Shown: piece after piece, positions 35,962 through 44,395 of the stretch | Position numbering within the stretch: position 1 is the first letter of the stretch | Layout of the letters: each line of letters starts with the position of its first letter | Assembly (NCBI GenBank): GCA_017935025.1 | Contig: JAGBIL010000013.1 | Coordinates: 24,163 to 88,162 of the forward strand | Length of the DNA stretch: 64,000 bases | Source: Opitutales bacterium | Lineage (GTDB): Bacteria > Verrucomicrobiota > Verrucomicrobiia > Opitutales > UBA953 | Direction: 5' to 3' | Made by a program: the position numbers and the translations under genes | Notes under the pieces: generated by a model | The model's database searches: none | What the model saw: only the letters and a program-made list of their open reading frames with translations | Told to the model about the DNA's origin: nothing

Positions 35962-36180
35962 TCAGTCGACAAGCGGAGTTGCGTCAAGTTCTTCGCGGGT
36001 AATTCCGAGCCGCCGCATCACCTCTTCATGCGGGATAAGCCGGTTTTCATCCTCATCAATGATTTCACGGACAAATGCACGCAAGCGCCGTGTAAGCGTA
36101 GTCCCGCGAGCGCGCAGAATGCGGCTCGCTTCGCGCTTTTCGGCTTCCGGAATTTTCAGCGTGATCGTCGATGATGCCAT
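35962..36180 (-). CDS. RelB/DinJ-like RHH antitoxin, orphan
   Basis: 72 residues. ASSTITLKIPEAEKREASRILRARGTTLTRRLRAFVREIIDE is a RelB/DinJ-type ribbon-helix-helix, and RLIPHEEVMRRLGITREELDATPLVD is the usual DinJ-like ending. No toxin ORF follows within the 58 bp left before the portal stop. Minus strand, divergent from the lipoprotein gene. Either an orphan antitoxin that neutralises toxins in trans or a regulator. Confidence 0.7.
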   Translation of the reverse strand: MASSTITLKIPEAEKREASRILRARGTTLTRRLRAFVREIIDEDENRLIPHEEVMRRLGITREELDATPLVD

Positions 36181-36228
36181 AACGTTCTCAAAAGTAAGCG
36201 TATAAATTTTGAAAATAAATAAAAAAAT

Positions 36229-36660
36229 ATGAAAAAAACTGTAAAAAAAGTGTTAATCGGAGCGGCGACGGCGTTGCTGTTTTCCGGATGTGTAACGGAC
36301 CCGTCAACGGGCAAAGTCGAGCTTTTCGGGCTCGTTCCCGTCGATACGGCGGTAGAAGTTGCGGAAGCGACGGCAAATTCCGCTGCGGAATCCGGCGGGC
36401 TTCTCGGTGTTCTCGGTTGCGCGGCGGGAGCCCTTTTCGGAATCTGGCGACGCAACAAGGAAAAAAACGCGCTGAAAACCGCACAGGCGATTGCCGACGG
36501 CACAAGCGCCGTCTTGGAAAAACTCGATTCCGTAAAAACGGAAAACGGCGGGAACGTTCCCGGACTTACGCGAGACGACGCCGTTGCATTGCTCAAAAAA
36601 ATCCAAGACGATGCCGGCGTTCGCGATGCCGTGAAAAAACTTTTGCAAGGCAAAGCATAA
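36229..36660 (+). CDS. Prophage lipoprotein with membrane segment
   Basis: 143 residues. The start MKKTVKKVLIGAATALLFSGC is a lipoprotein signal with lipobox LFSGC. Residues 60-80 (GGLLGVLGCAAGALFGIW) form a Gly/Ala-rich membrane helix, followed by a charged helical tail (KKIQDDAGVRDAVKKLLQGK). Could be a lysis protein (spanin-like o-component or holin-like) because no endolysin is recognisable elsewhere, but no family match is claimed. Its stop overlaps the next start (TAATG). Confidence 0.65.
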   Translation: MKKTVKKVLIGAATALLFSGCVTDPSTGKVELFGLVPVDTAVEVAEATANSAAESGGLLGVLGCAAGALFGIWRRNKEKNALKTAQAIADGTSAVLEKLDSVKTENGGNVPGLTRDDAVALLKKIQDDAGVRDAVKKLLQGKA

Positions 36661-37001
36661 TGACAGGCATGAACCGCAACACGGGCAAGCGGATTGAAGG
36701 CGATGCGCACTTACGGCAAAGCGTTGCCGATTTGCTGACAACGTCTTTGCGTTCCCGCGTTATGCGATCCGGCTACGGAAGCGAACTTTACGACTGTGTC
36801 GATGCTCCGATTTCGGCGGAAACGACGGCACGGATTACTGCGTGCGTGGTTGACGCGCTCGCGAAGTGGGAACCGCGCCTGAAAGTCGTTTCGTGCAAAC
36901 CGGTTCGCCTCACCGATCCCGCCGCCGGAAAAATCCGCATTTCGCTCACCCTGAAACACACGGACACCAACCGAACACAAACCGAAGAAATCATTTTTTA
37001 A
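36660..37001 (+). CDS. Baseplate wedge protein (gpW / gp25 family)
   Basis: 113 residues: MNRNTGKRIEGDAHLRQSVADLLTTSLRSRVMRSGYGSELYDCVDAPIS is the gp25-like start (GxxxxxxxHLxQsIxDILtTplGsRvMrreyGs). Lysozyme-like gp25 proteins lock the baseplate hub to the sheath. ATG at 36660 overlaps the lipoprotein stop. The longer ORF from 36288 is the same frame read across the lipoprotein gene and is not real there. Confidence 0.88.
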   Translation: MTGMNRNTGKRIEGDAHLRQSVADLLTTSLRSRVMRSGYGSELYDCVDAPISAETTARITACVVDALAKWEPRLKVVSCKPVRLTDPAAGKIRISLTLKHTDTNRTQTEEIIF

Positions 37002-37002
37002 A

Positions 37003-37084
37003 AGCACAAAGCATCAGGCATCGAGCACCAAGCAAAAACTTTGAAGCAAAGTGCTTGATATTTGATGTTTGAGGCTTGGAGCTA
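37003..37084. repeat. Stem-loop of 7-nt repeats (GCATCAG / TTGATAT type)
   Basis: Left units GCATCAG, GCATCGA, GCACCAA; right units TTGATAT, TTGATGT, TTGAGGC, TTGGAGC. The right arm is the approximate reverse complement of the left, with AAACTTTGAAGCAAA in the loop. A relative lies at 45245-45365. Confidence 0.78.
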
Positions 37085-37106
37085 AAAAAAACGAAGTTTT
37101 TACGCC

Positions 37107-37961
37107 ATGATTGATTTTTCAAAAATTCCCGTCCCGGACATCGTCGAAGCCTTGGACTTCGAAGGTGTTTTTGCGGACATCGTCGCGGATTTCCGCACGC
37201 GCTTTCCGGATTTTGATGCGTTAGTCGAATCCGATCCCGCAATCAAGCTGATAGAAGCGTTTGCGTATCGCGAAGTGCTTTTGCGCGCCCGCATCAACAA
37301 CGCCGCACGCGCGTGCATGATTGCGAGCGCTACCGGGGCGGACTTGGACAACATCGCCGCCAATTTCGGCGTGATGCGCAAACCGGACGAAAACGACTCC
37401 GACCTGCGCAAACGAACGATTTTGGCGATTGAAGCGAGTGCAACCGCCGGAAGCCGCAACGCCTACATTTACCACGCCAGCTCGGTAGAAGGCACAGACG
37501 ACGTTTCCGTCACCTCTCCGACGCCCGGACTTGTTCACGTCCACATACTGGCAAAACCGAGCGTTTCGGACGAATCCGCACTTTGCGGGAACGTTGCCGC
37601 CGTGCTCAATGCGGATACCGTGCGCCCGCTCACGGACACCGTCGAAGTTTTTCCCGCAATTAAAACCGAGTTTGCAATCGCGGGAACGCTCGTCATTAAC
37701 GGCTCGCTTGATGCTTCGCTGGTTGCGGAAAACGCCCGCACCGCGCTCGAAGCATTTACGAAAAGCAAAAAACGCTTGGGGCAAAGCATTTCGCTGACTG
37801 CTCTTTCGGCGGCAGTGTTTGTCGAAGGCGTTGTCGATTTCAAAATGACTTCGCCGACCGCTTCGATTACTTGCGACGCGTCCCGCGTTCCCGTTTGCAC
37901 GGGCATTTCTCTTGCGACGGAAATTTCGCACGGGAACGCCGCCGGGAGTTGCACCCATTAA
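37107..37961 (+). CDS. Baseplate protein J-like
   Basis: P2 gpJ family, 284 residues: DFRTRFPDFDALVESDPAIKLIEAFAYREVLLRARINNAARACMIASATGADLDNIAANFGVMRK is the conserved N-terminal region; SASSVEGTDDVSVTSPTPGLVHVHI-like beta part follows. Forms the wedge edge of the baseplate. Start ATG 37107 is the first Met after the repeat. Confidence 0.93.
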   Translation: MIDFSKIPVPDIVEALDFEGVFADIVADFRTRFPDFDALVESDPAIKLIEAFAYREVLLRARINNAARACMIASATGADLDNIAANFGVMRKPDENDSDLRKRTILAIEASATAGSRNAYIYHASSVEGTDDVSVTSPTPGLVHVHILAKPSVSDESALCGNVAAVLNADTVRPLTDTVEVFPAIKTEFAIAGTLVINGSLDASLVAENARTALEAFTKSKKRLGQSISLTALSAAVFVEGVVDFKMTSPTASITCDASRVPVCTGISLATEISHGNAAGSCTH

Positions 37962-37962
37962 G

Positions 37963-38090
37963 GGATTAAAGATTAGAGCTTAGAGCTTAAAGATTAAAGA
38001 AAGTGATGACTGATAGCTGATAACTGAAAAGTAATTACCTACCGGATATCAGTTATCCGTTTTTCCTTTTCTTTAAACTCTCACCTTTTA
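37963..38090. repeat. 7-nt repeats (GATTAAA, GCTTAGA, CTGATAG types)
   Basis: Units GATTAAA, GATTAGA, GCTTAGA, GCTTAAA, then CTGATAG, CTGATAA, and the inverse TATCAGT, TATCCGT on the right. Located between gpJ and gpI, genes that normally touch in P2. Confidence 0.72.
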
Positions 38091-38096
38091 GAAATC

Positions 38097-38693
38097 ATGC
38101 AATCGATATTACCTTACAATTCGACACCGCTGGAATACGCGCTTGAAGATGTTTCGGCGCGAAGGCTCAATGCGATTCCGCTTTCCGGACTTTCGGCAAT
38201 GTTTAACATCGAGTCTTGCCCCGCCCCCGCTCTCCCGTGGCTCGCGCAGCAGTTCGGCGCAACGGAATGGAATCCGGAGTGGAGCGAAGCGCAACAACGC
38301 GCATTCATTCGCGCCAACATCGAGACGCAACGTTATCGCGGCACTATCGGCGCCGTTATCCGCCCGCTGAAAGCTCTTTCCTACAATATCGAAATCGTGG
38401 AATACGCGGGAACGTTCACCTTCGACATCCTGGTCGATACCGAAGGGCGCGAATTGACAAAAAATCATTTCGAGGAAATCGAGCGTATTGCAAACACGCA
38501 GAAAAACGTGCGTTCACATTTGGGAACCATCAAAACGAGCATTACAAAGACTGCGCAAAAAATCCGTTCATTCGCCGCGATGCTTCCGGACTTCATCGAA
38601 GACACCGTAGGCGAACCGACACAAACGATGTCGGCGGCAGAGCGGTTCCTTGCCGCTCGCGCTTCTTTTTTAAATGTGAAAGTTAATCATTAA
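38097..38693 (+). CDS. Tail protein I (P2 gpI-like)
   Basis: 198 residues: PLEYALEDVSARRLNAIPLSGLSAMFNIESCPAPALPWLAQQFGATEWNPEWSEAQQRAFIRANIETQRYRGTIGAVIRPLKAL is a clear gpI start (…LPWLAwqlsVdvWd..W.e..kR..i..s...Hr.KGT..Avr.aL...). It connects tail fibres to the baseplate and precedes the fibre gene, as in P2. Confidence 0.92.
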   Translation: MQSILPYNSTPLEYALEDVSARRLNAIPLSGLSAMFNIESCPAPALPWLAQQFGATEWNPEWSEAQQRAFIRANIETQRYRGTIGAVIRPLKALSYNIEIVEYAGTFTFDILVDTEGRELTKNHFEEIERIANTQKNVRSHLGTIKTSITKTAQKIRSFAAMLPDFIEDTVGEPTQTMSAAERFLAARASFLNVKVNH

Positions 38694-38700
38694 AAATTTT

Positions 38701-40584
38701 ATGTCCGAAAACACCTACAAAGTTTTAATCACAACCGCCGGGCGGGAAAAACTCGCCGCCGCGCTTGCCGCGGGAACGACGGTTCAACTCAAACAAATCG
38801 CACTCGGAGACGGGAACGGCAAATTTGTCGAGCCGACGGAAACGCAAACGGCACTCGCCCGCGAAGTTTACCGGGCTGACATGCTTTCCTGCACGCCGCT
38901 TTCGAGCGCACCGGAAAACATCGTTTGCGTTTTGGCGATTCCGGCGAGCGCGGGAGGCTGGACGGTTCGCGAAATCGGCATCTTTGATGCCGACGGAGAG
39001 CTTTTTGCCGTCGGTAACATCGCGGAAGCCTACAAACCCGCACCGAGCGAAGGCACTTCCCGCGAAATGCTGTTGCGCTGCGTTATCGGCATCGGCGCGA
39101 CGGACGCCGTGGAATTAGTAACGGATCCGGCACAAGTTATTGCGACGCAAGAATACGTTCAAAACGCGATAAACGACATGATTCACGGCATCGGCGAACT
39201 TGGCGACGAACTCCGGGAATGGGCAGAAATCATCGGGAAATATAAATACGTTGTCTGCACGCGGGAAGAATACGACGATTTGGTTGAGGCGGGAACGATT
39301 GAGGAGAATGTAATTTATTTCGTAAAAGGAACAAAAAGTTGTAGCGACTCCGTTACCGAACTCGCGAAACGCGTTTCCGCCAACGAAGAAAGTATCGCTA
39401 AAATCAATACGGATGTCGAATCCCTCGACGCACGAATTGACGCGCTCGCGGAGCTTCCGGAAAACATTGCATCGGACCTTGCCCTGCTTGCCCAAAAGCA
39501 CGAGGGCGACACACAGGCGCAGACTCTCGCGCTCGAAAACCTTGCGCAGGAAGTTGACGCGAATCGCGAAGAGTTGAACAAACTCGCCGAAAGCCTCACG
39601 AACGCGGAAACAGAGACGGACGAAAAGCTCTCCGGAGTTGAAGAGCGGCTCTCTGCCGACATCGAAAAAGTGAACGAAGCCGGTTTGCAGGAAGCGACGT
39701 TGCGGCAGGAATCGGAAAAAGTCCTCTCCGATTCGATTCAAGCCCTCACGGAAAAAGTTTCTCAAAATTCCGACTCTGTGACAGAGCATGAAAATCGCAT
39801 TGCGCAGCTGGAAACGGAGTTTTCCGAAATCGACAACAGGCAGGAAGAATTCACGCAAAGCGTTTCCGCCACGCTCACGTCAATGAACACGAAGGTTTCC
39901 GCTGTTGAAACCGAAATCACGGAAGCGCAAAAGGAACATTCCCCGCTTTTGGATACCGTTCCCGGCACCGCCAACGACAACGCCTCCACCGTTTTCGGCT
40001 ATTTGGGAACACTTGAGGACTTAGGTGCGTTCGGTGAAGCTTGCGCCGTCCGCATCGTCACGATTCGCACGCGCTTTTCCGGAACGCTCCGCAACGCGTC
40101 AGTCCCGATTTGGGCGCGAATCCTCAAAGTTGTCGATAATGCTTGGGTTGTTGCGGCCCAATCGGAGCATTCTCTCAAATGTGCGGATTTCGGAACCGAT
40201 GCGGATATGCCGTTTCTCATGCGCAGCGTTCCCGGTGTCATTCCCCCGAGCGCATCCGAAACAATTGCCATTGTCTTTGTCAGGTCAGAGACGGCATCGG
40301 CGGGAACGTCCAACGGCGGATTTTCCTTGCGGTGCATATCCGGGCAAGGCGGCGGCGGCCTCGGATCCGCACTCAACACGCCGGGCAACGCAACACCGGA
40401 TGCCGGCTGGAAACCGCTGATAAAACTGCGGTTTGCGGCGATGTCGGACGCAACGCCCAAGGTTTCATACGAAGACTTTAACGGATTGGCTGATGCTACG
40501 GGAGAGGCGCTTGCGAGCGTGCAAGTTTGGCTTAACGATCTCGAATCCCGCGTTAGGGCACTCGAAAATTCAACTAACGGATAA
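38701..40584 (+). CDS. Tail fibre protein (P2 gpH-like N-terminus)
   Basis: 627 residues. N-terminal 150: YKVLITTAGREKLAAALAAGTTVQLKQIALGDGNG and GWTVREIGIFDADGELFAVGNIAEAYKP match the DUF3751/gpH attachment domain. Residues about 210-420 are long coiled coil (SVTELAKRVSANEESIAKINTDVESLDARIDALAE..., EKVSQNSDSVTEHENRIAQLETEF), which would make a trimeric shaft. The C-terminal 200 residues are a globular beta-rich tip that should decide host range. Confidence 0.88.
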   Translation: MSENTYKVLITTAGREKLAAALAAGTTVQLKQIALGDGNGKFVEPTETQTALAREVYRADMLSCTPLSSAPENIVCVLAIPASAGGWTVREIGIFDADGELFAVGNIAEAYKPAPSEGTSREMLLRCVIGIGATDAVELVTDPAQVIATQEYVQNAINDMIHGIGELGDELREWAEIIGKYKYVVCTREEYDDLVEAGTIEENVIYFVKGTKSCSDSVTELAKRVSANEESIAKINTDVESLDARIDALAELPENIASDLALLAQKHEGDTQAQTLALENLAQEVDANREELNKLAESLTNAETETDEKLSGVEERLSADIEKVNEAGLQEATLRQESEKVLSDSIQALTEKVSQNSDSVTEHENRIAQLETEFSEIDNRQEEFTQSVSATLTSMNTKVSAVETEITEAQKEHSPLLDTVPGTANDNASTVFGYLGTLEDLGAFGEACAVRIVTIRTRFSGTLRNASVPIWARILKVVDNAWVVAAQSEHSLKCADFGTDADMPFLMRSVPGVIPPSASETIAIVFVRSETASAGTSNGGFSLRCISGQGGGGLGSALNTPGNATPDAGWKPLIKLRFAAMSDATPKVSYEDFNGLADATGEALASVQVWLNDLESRVRALENSTNG

Positions 40585-40588
40585 TTTC

Positions 40589-41449
40589 ATGCAGATTCAA
40601 ATTACGGAAGCGCCGCGTACGGCTCAACAAGTCGGCATTCTGATTTTTACGTTCCCGCCGGATTTTTCGCTCGCGGCACGCGCCGTTCGCGGCGTGAGTA
40701 TGAACTGGCATCGGACCGGGATGGAGAAAGTGCCGAAATTCTTTTGGTGTATTCACAAAAAACATACGGAAGACGCTAAAAAATTCCTTGCCGAGCATTG
40801 GACAAAAACCGTTCCCGCAGACACACCGCACCCGGAATTAATCGAACACGAATTCGACGCGGGCGGACACCTGCAATGCCTTTCCGCTTGCGGCGGCATG
40901 AAGTGGGTTTTCTGGCATCTGTTTCACGACAAGGCGAAAAGCTACGGGCTCGATGCCGTTATCAAACTCGACAGCGACGCAATTTTGCTTCGCCCCGAGC
41001 AATGGATTACGCCGTGGGCAATCAATCGCGCCGATTACGTTTACATTCCGCAAGCTCCGTGCGAACAGTTCAAAGACGACAAAAACCCGCTCGCGACAGA
41101 CGGAAGCGAACCCGCCGTCTGCACGCACCTCGGTTGCGGCTGGGCGTATCTTGTTTCCCGCCATGCGGCAGGCGTAATCGGAAATTTCCCCGCTGATAAA
41201 TTTAAGCAGATCGTTTTCCGCAACTACGGCGCAGAAGACCGCGTTTTCGGACGTGTTTTGCAGGAAACAGTCGGTGTGATCACCGCCGAAATTTCGCCCC
41301 AAAACGTTATCGGAAAAAGTTTTGAATCCAATCCGGACGCGTGGACGGCAATCATTTTGGACAACCCGAAAGACAATTACGGAAAAGCGCGCTATTCGTG
41401 GTCGCTGGGAGAATTTTTTAATGAACAACGAATAGTGAATAATGAATAA
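40589..41449 (+). CDS. Glycosyltransferase-like (GT-A fold) protein in fibre region
   Basis: 286 residues from ATG 40589, 4 nt after the fibre stop. LDAVIKLDSDAILLRP has a DxD-type metal/sugar-nucleotide motif at residues 128-130; THLGCGWAYLVSRHAAGVI and NYGAEDRVFGRVL (a late acidic motif) fit a GT-A enzyme. The position between the fibre and a Thr-rich protein suggests glycosylation of a virion protein. The last residues (NEQRIVNNE) are encoded by the repeat at 41424, so the gene's end appears to have been extended into it. Catalysis is inferred from motifs only. Confidence 0.6.
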   Translation: MQIQITEAPRTAQQVGILIFTFPPDFSLAARAVRGVSMNWHRTGMEKVPKFFWCIHKKHTEDAKKFLAEHWTKTVPADTPHPELIEHEFDAGGHLQCLSACGGMKWVFWHLFHDKAKSYGLDAVIKLDSDAILLRPEQWITPWAINRADYVYIPQAPCEQFKDDKNPLATDGSEPAVCTHLGCGWAYLVSRHAAGVIGNFPADKFKQIVFRNYGAEDRVFGRVLQETVGVITAEISPQNVIGKSFESNPDAWTAIILDNPKDNYGKARYSWSLGEFFNEQRIVNNE

Positions 41450-41528
41450 CGCAGAGCCGAGTTTTTGCCTCCGGCAAAAACAAAACACCAAACTATCCGC
41501 TATCCGTTAGCAATTATCCATTTCAAAA
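41424..41528. repeat. 7-nt repeat stem-loop with GCAAAAAC hairpin
   Basis: GAACAAC, GAATAGT, GAATAAT units, central hairpin GTTTTTGCctccGGCAAAAAC, right arm ACTATCC, GCTATCC, ATTATCC. It invades the 3' end of the glycosyltransferase gene. Confidence 0.75.
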
Positions 41529-41532
41529 AATC

Positions 41533-42990
41533 ATGTCCGAACATCCCCAAACAATAATTACGACAACGACGCTTACGAAGACCGTTACGACTACGGACGT
41601 TTACGTTCCCGCAACGACAGAGACCGTTACGACGACGGAGGCGGTAACGACAACCGAAACGGAAGTCAACAGGACCCAGGAAATCATCCAAACCGAACTC
41701 GAAACGTGGATTGAGGAATATTCCACGCTGACGACCACCGTGACCACGCAGTGGGTTCCCGTTATGACGACAACTACAATCGAGACACACACCGAAACGG
41801 AAACAGCCGTAACCTACACAACCGTTACCGATGTCGAAAAAACGTTTACCTACACACAGCGCGTCTGGACAGGCACCGTTACGACAACGCTGACAACCCT
41901 GTCGCAAGCCGTGACAACGGAAACCGTTATTCCCGCAGACGGCACTACAACCCTGACGGAAATCTACATTCCGACGGAAACGCTTGCGGGAACGACGCAG
42001 ACTTCGATTTACACGACAACGATTACCGGCGTGCGGACCGCGAAAACCGTTATTACGATTCCCGCCGACGTTCCCGGATACAGCGGCTGGTTTCCCGCGG
42101 GAACGGTCATCACGCTCGACAACGTGGACGACGAAGCGGACTTGCTGATCAACGGAGAAGTCGTCGGCAGAGCCGTTTCCAACGGCTGGGACCCGCCGCC
42201 CCTTATCCCCGGGAAAGTTTCCTACACAATTCCGGAAGACGGCTATTACACCATTTCAATTTCCAATTACCTCAACTACGGAGGACCGTCTTACGAAGGG
42301 GATCTCGATTTCGGCGGTGTCCCCGTCGTATACACTTCGCAACCGGGCATTACGACGACTACGACGCAAATTGTTGTCGATCCGGGAACCGTTACGAAAA
42401 TTCCCGTCGATTGGACCGTGACGGAGTATTACACGATTACGGACACGGCGGTTATGACGGAAACGTTCGTTCCCGCAAGCGACGAAACGACGACAACCGA
42501 GATTCAAACCGTCACCGTAGTAACGCTGGAAGTCGAAACCGAAACGCAAACACAAATTGTCACGGAAACGGAAGGCGTTGTTTCTTACGAAACAATCACG
42601 ATTTCGACCTATCCGGGAATGACGTTGACGGACACCGTTGCCACGACGCTGACGCTCGGCGGCGGGTGGCGGGAACTCGTAATTCCGACAAATATGCTTA
42701 CAACGCGAGTCGCATCCACAATTAAATCGTGGATTGAATACGTTCCCGTGACCTACAACACGGCAACGACCACAAAAACGCTGACGACGCTTACCGTCCC
42801 GCTCATTACGCAAACGCAGACCGATATTACCGTTCCCGCGCTGACGGTTACCGTAACGACGACGCTCGCGGACCTTGATTGTTTCGGCGGTGTTTATTAC
42901 GGATTTGTTCCCGTCGAAGATGTTTACCGAAACGGCAACGTGATTGAACACATCCGGCAAAGCACGAACGAACACCGCATTATCCTATGA
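41533..42990 (+). CDS. Threonine-rich phage protein, probable adhesin
   Basis: 485 residues, roughly a third Thr by eye. Alternating patterns such as TTETVTTTEAVTTTETE, TTTLTTLSQAVTTETV and VETETQTQIVTETE fill residues 1-170 and 290-460: beta-strand-like Thr/Val alternation with acidic residues. The middle (about 175-285) is an ordinary beta domain with aromatic and Gly residues (GWFPAGTVITLDNVDDEADLLINGEVVG, DGYYTISISNYLNYGG). No signal peptide. Adjacent to the glycosyltransferase-like gene and directly upstream of gpD (ATGA overlap), so it belongs to the tail module. Could be a second fibre; no homologue recognised. Confidence 0.65.
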   Translation: MSEHPQTIITTTTLTKTVTTTDVYVPATTETVTTTEAVTTTETEVNRTQEIIQTELETWIEEYSTLTTTVTTQWVPVMTTTTIETHTETETAVTYTTVTDVEKTFTYTQRVWTGTVTTTLTTLSQAVTTETVIPADGTTTLTEIYIPTETLAGTTQTSIYTTTITGVRTAKTVITIPADVPGYSGWFPAGTVITLDNVDDEADLLINGEVVGRAVSNGWDPPPLIPGKVSYTIPEDGYYTISISNYLNYGGPSYEGDLDFGGVPVVYTSQPGITTTTTQIVVDPGTVTKIPVDWTVTEYYTITDTAVMTETFVPASDETTTTEIQTVTVVTLEVETETQTQIVTETEGVVSYETITISTYPGMTLTDTVATTLTLGGGWRELVIPTNMLTTRVASTIKSWIEYVPVTYNTATTTKTLTTLTVPLITQTQTDITVPALTVTVTTTLADLDCFGGVYYGFVPVEDVYRNGNVIEHIRQSTNEHRIIL

Positions 42991-44027
42991 GAACGCCGAA
43001 ATTCAAAATCGAACTCGACGGGAAAGACGTTACGTCAACGCTCGGGAAACGTTTGCAAAGCGCGAAGGTTACGGACGGCGCCGGGTGGAGCGCGGATTCA
43101 CTCACGCTCAAATTCGAGAATGCCGACGGGCGCATGGAAATTCCGTTCCCGGAATGCAAGATTCGCTTTCAACTCGGTTTTGCCGACGGGGAAATGCGAG
43201 ATTTCGGCTTGTTCCACGCGCACAAAGCCAAAACGACGCTTGCTCCCGCGAGCGTCGAGCTAACCTGCAAGGCGATTTCCCGCGCGGCCGGCGGCGAAGA
43301 TAAGCAAAAGGAACTTTTCAAAACGACGCGGTCCCGCGAATGGCAGGAAACCGACACTATCGATTCCGTGCTCGAAAAAATTTCTACGGAAAACGGCTAT
43401 GCGGCAAAGTGCGGAAATTCGCTTGCCGGCATAGCCTTACCCAAGGAATGCATTGTGCAAAACGCGGAAACGGACGGCATGTTTTTGAAGCGTATCGCCG
43501 GAATCGTTCGAGCTAAGCTGAAAGCGTTTAACGGGTTTCTGATGCTGTTTAATCCGGAGAAAGATTTTCCGCAGGCACGGGAAGCGGCGAGCGCGGCGGA
43601 CGCGGGAACAAGCGATGCGCAGGGCGCGACGCCGGTTGAAATCAAAATTTCGGAAATTTCCTCCGGCGAATTTACGGTTTCGCGCGAAAACAAATTTCAG
43701 GGCGTGAGAGCGAAATGGCACAGCCTCGAAGATGCCGCCTTACATGAAGTTCGCGTAGGGAAAGGCGAACCTTACGACACGCTCAAAGACGAATATGACA
43801 GCGAAGCTTCCGCACGGCTCGCGGCGGAAAACCGCCTCGCGGAATTAAATCGCGACGCGAGAACCTGCACTTTAAACGCTTCCGCCGACATCCGCGTCTG
43901 CGCCGAAGGATTCGTCAGAATCACGGGAACGCAAAACACACTCGAAAACGGAGATTGGCGCGTGAAAACCGTAACGTTCACGCTCGACGGAGGCGGATTA
44001 AAAATGAGCCTCGAAGCCGGCTATTAA
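42987..44027 (+). CDS. Baseplate hub protein (P2 gpD-like)
   Basis: 346 residues. KIELDGKDVTSTLGKRLQSAKVTDGAGWSADSLTLKFEN is the gpD start, followed by DFGLFHAHKAKTTLAPASVELTCKAI, and a C-terminal AAENRLAELNRDARTCTLNASADIRVCAEGFVRI...WRVKTVTFTLDGGGLKMSLE. The hub joins tube and spike. In P2 it follows gpU; here it precedes the U-X fusion. Starts inside the stop of the Thr-rich gene. Confidence 0.92.
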   Translation: MRTPKFKIELDGKDVTSTLGKRLQSAKVTDGAGWSADSLTLKFENADGRMEIPFPECKIRFQLGFADGEMRDFGLFHAHKAKTTLAPASVELTCKAISRAAGGEDKQKELFKTTRSREWQETDTIDSVLEKISTENGYAAKCGNSLAGIALPKECIVQNAETDGMFLKRIAGIVRAKLKAFNGFLMLFNPEKDFPQAREAASAADAGTSDAQGATPVEIKISEISSGEFTVSRENKFQGVRAKWHSLEDAALHEVRVGKGEPYDTLKDEYDSEASARLAAENRLAELNRDARTCTLNASADIRVCAEGFVRITGTQNTLENGDWRVKTVTFTLDGGGLKMSLEAGY

Positions 44028-44350
44028 TTCACGCCGGGAAAGCTGCGAACGTAACGAATCGTAAAATCCGGATGTGCATCCACAATACGAATTTTGTAAT
44101 CGGGGAAGCGGTCAACGATTTGCCATTTTCCGCAACTGTCCGGAAAACGCTCCACAAGCTGAACGCGCAAATCCTCATGGTGCTCGACAATCTTTACATC
44201 GTAATCGGCAAACGAATCCACAAATTGAATACGGCCGTAAACACCTTCAAACGGGACTCCCTTTTTTGCCGCAAGTGCGGACGGAATCGAGAGCACGGAA
44301 AGCGCACACGCGACGAGAACGAGACGGTTCAGGAATGTTTTTCGCTTCAT
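44024..44350 (-). CDS. Secreted 7(1) septoil knot domain protein
   Basis: 108 residues. Signal peptide (LNRLVLVACALSVLSIPSALA), then repeated xxVxxFPDYxVxxV strands: GRIQFVDSFADYDVKIVEHHEDLRVQLVERFPDSCGKWQIVDRFPDYKIRIVDAHPDFTIRYVRSFPG, the pattern of the septoil knot family. Function of the family is not known to me. It is inverted between two tail genes, its stop overlapping the gpD stop, and has no GCGGGAACG motif, so it is a moron that the lysogen may export. Confidence 0.75.
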   Translation of the reverse strand: MKRKTFLNRLVLVACALSVLSIPSALAAKKGVPFEGVYGRIQFVDSFADYDVKIVEHHEDLRVQLVERFPDSCGKWQIVDRFPDYKIRIVDAHPDFTIRYVRSFPGVN

Positions 44351-44395
44351 AGATAAATTTAACGTTTATTCACTAAAAAGATTCAAGGAAAATTT

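Noticed and set aside
36288..37001. Long version of the baseplate wedge gene
   Set aside because: Its first 124 codons overlap the lipoprotein in another frame and are Arg-rich noise; the gp25 family start is at 36660.
41751..42725. 324-codon +frame within the Thr-rich gene
   Set aside because: An Asp/Arg/His/Asn-rich shift-frame product of the repetitive Thr codons; the Thr-rich frame is the one placed between neighbours with start/stop overlaps.
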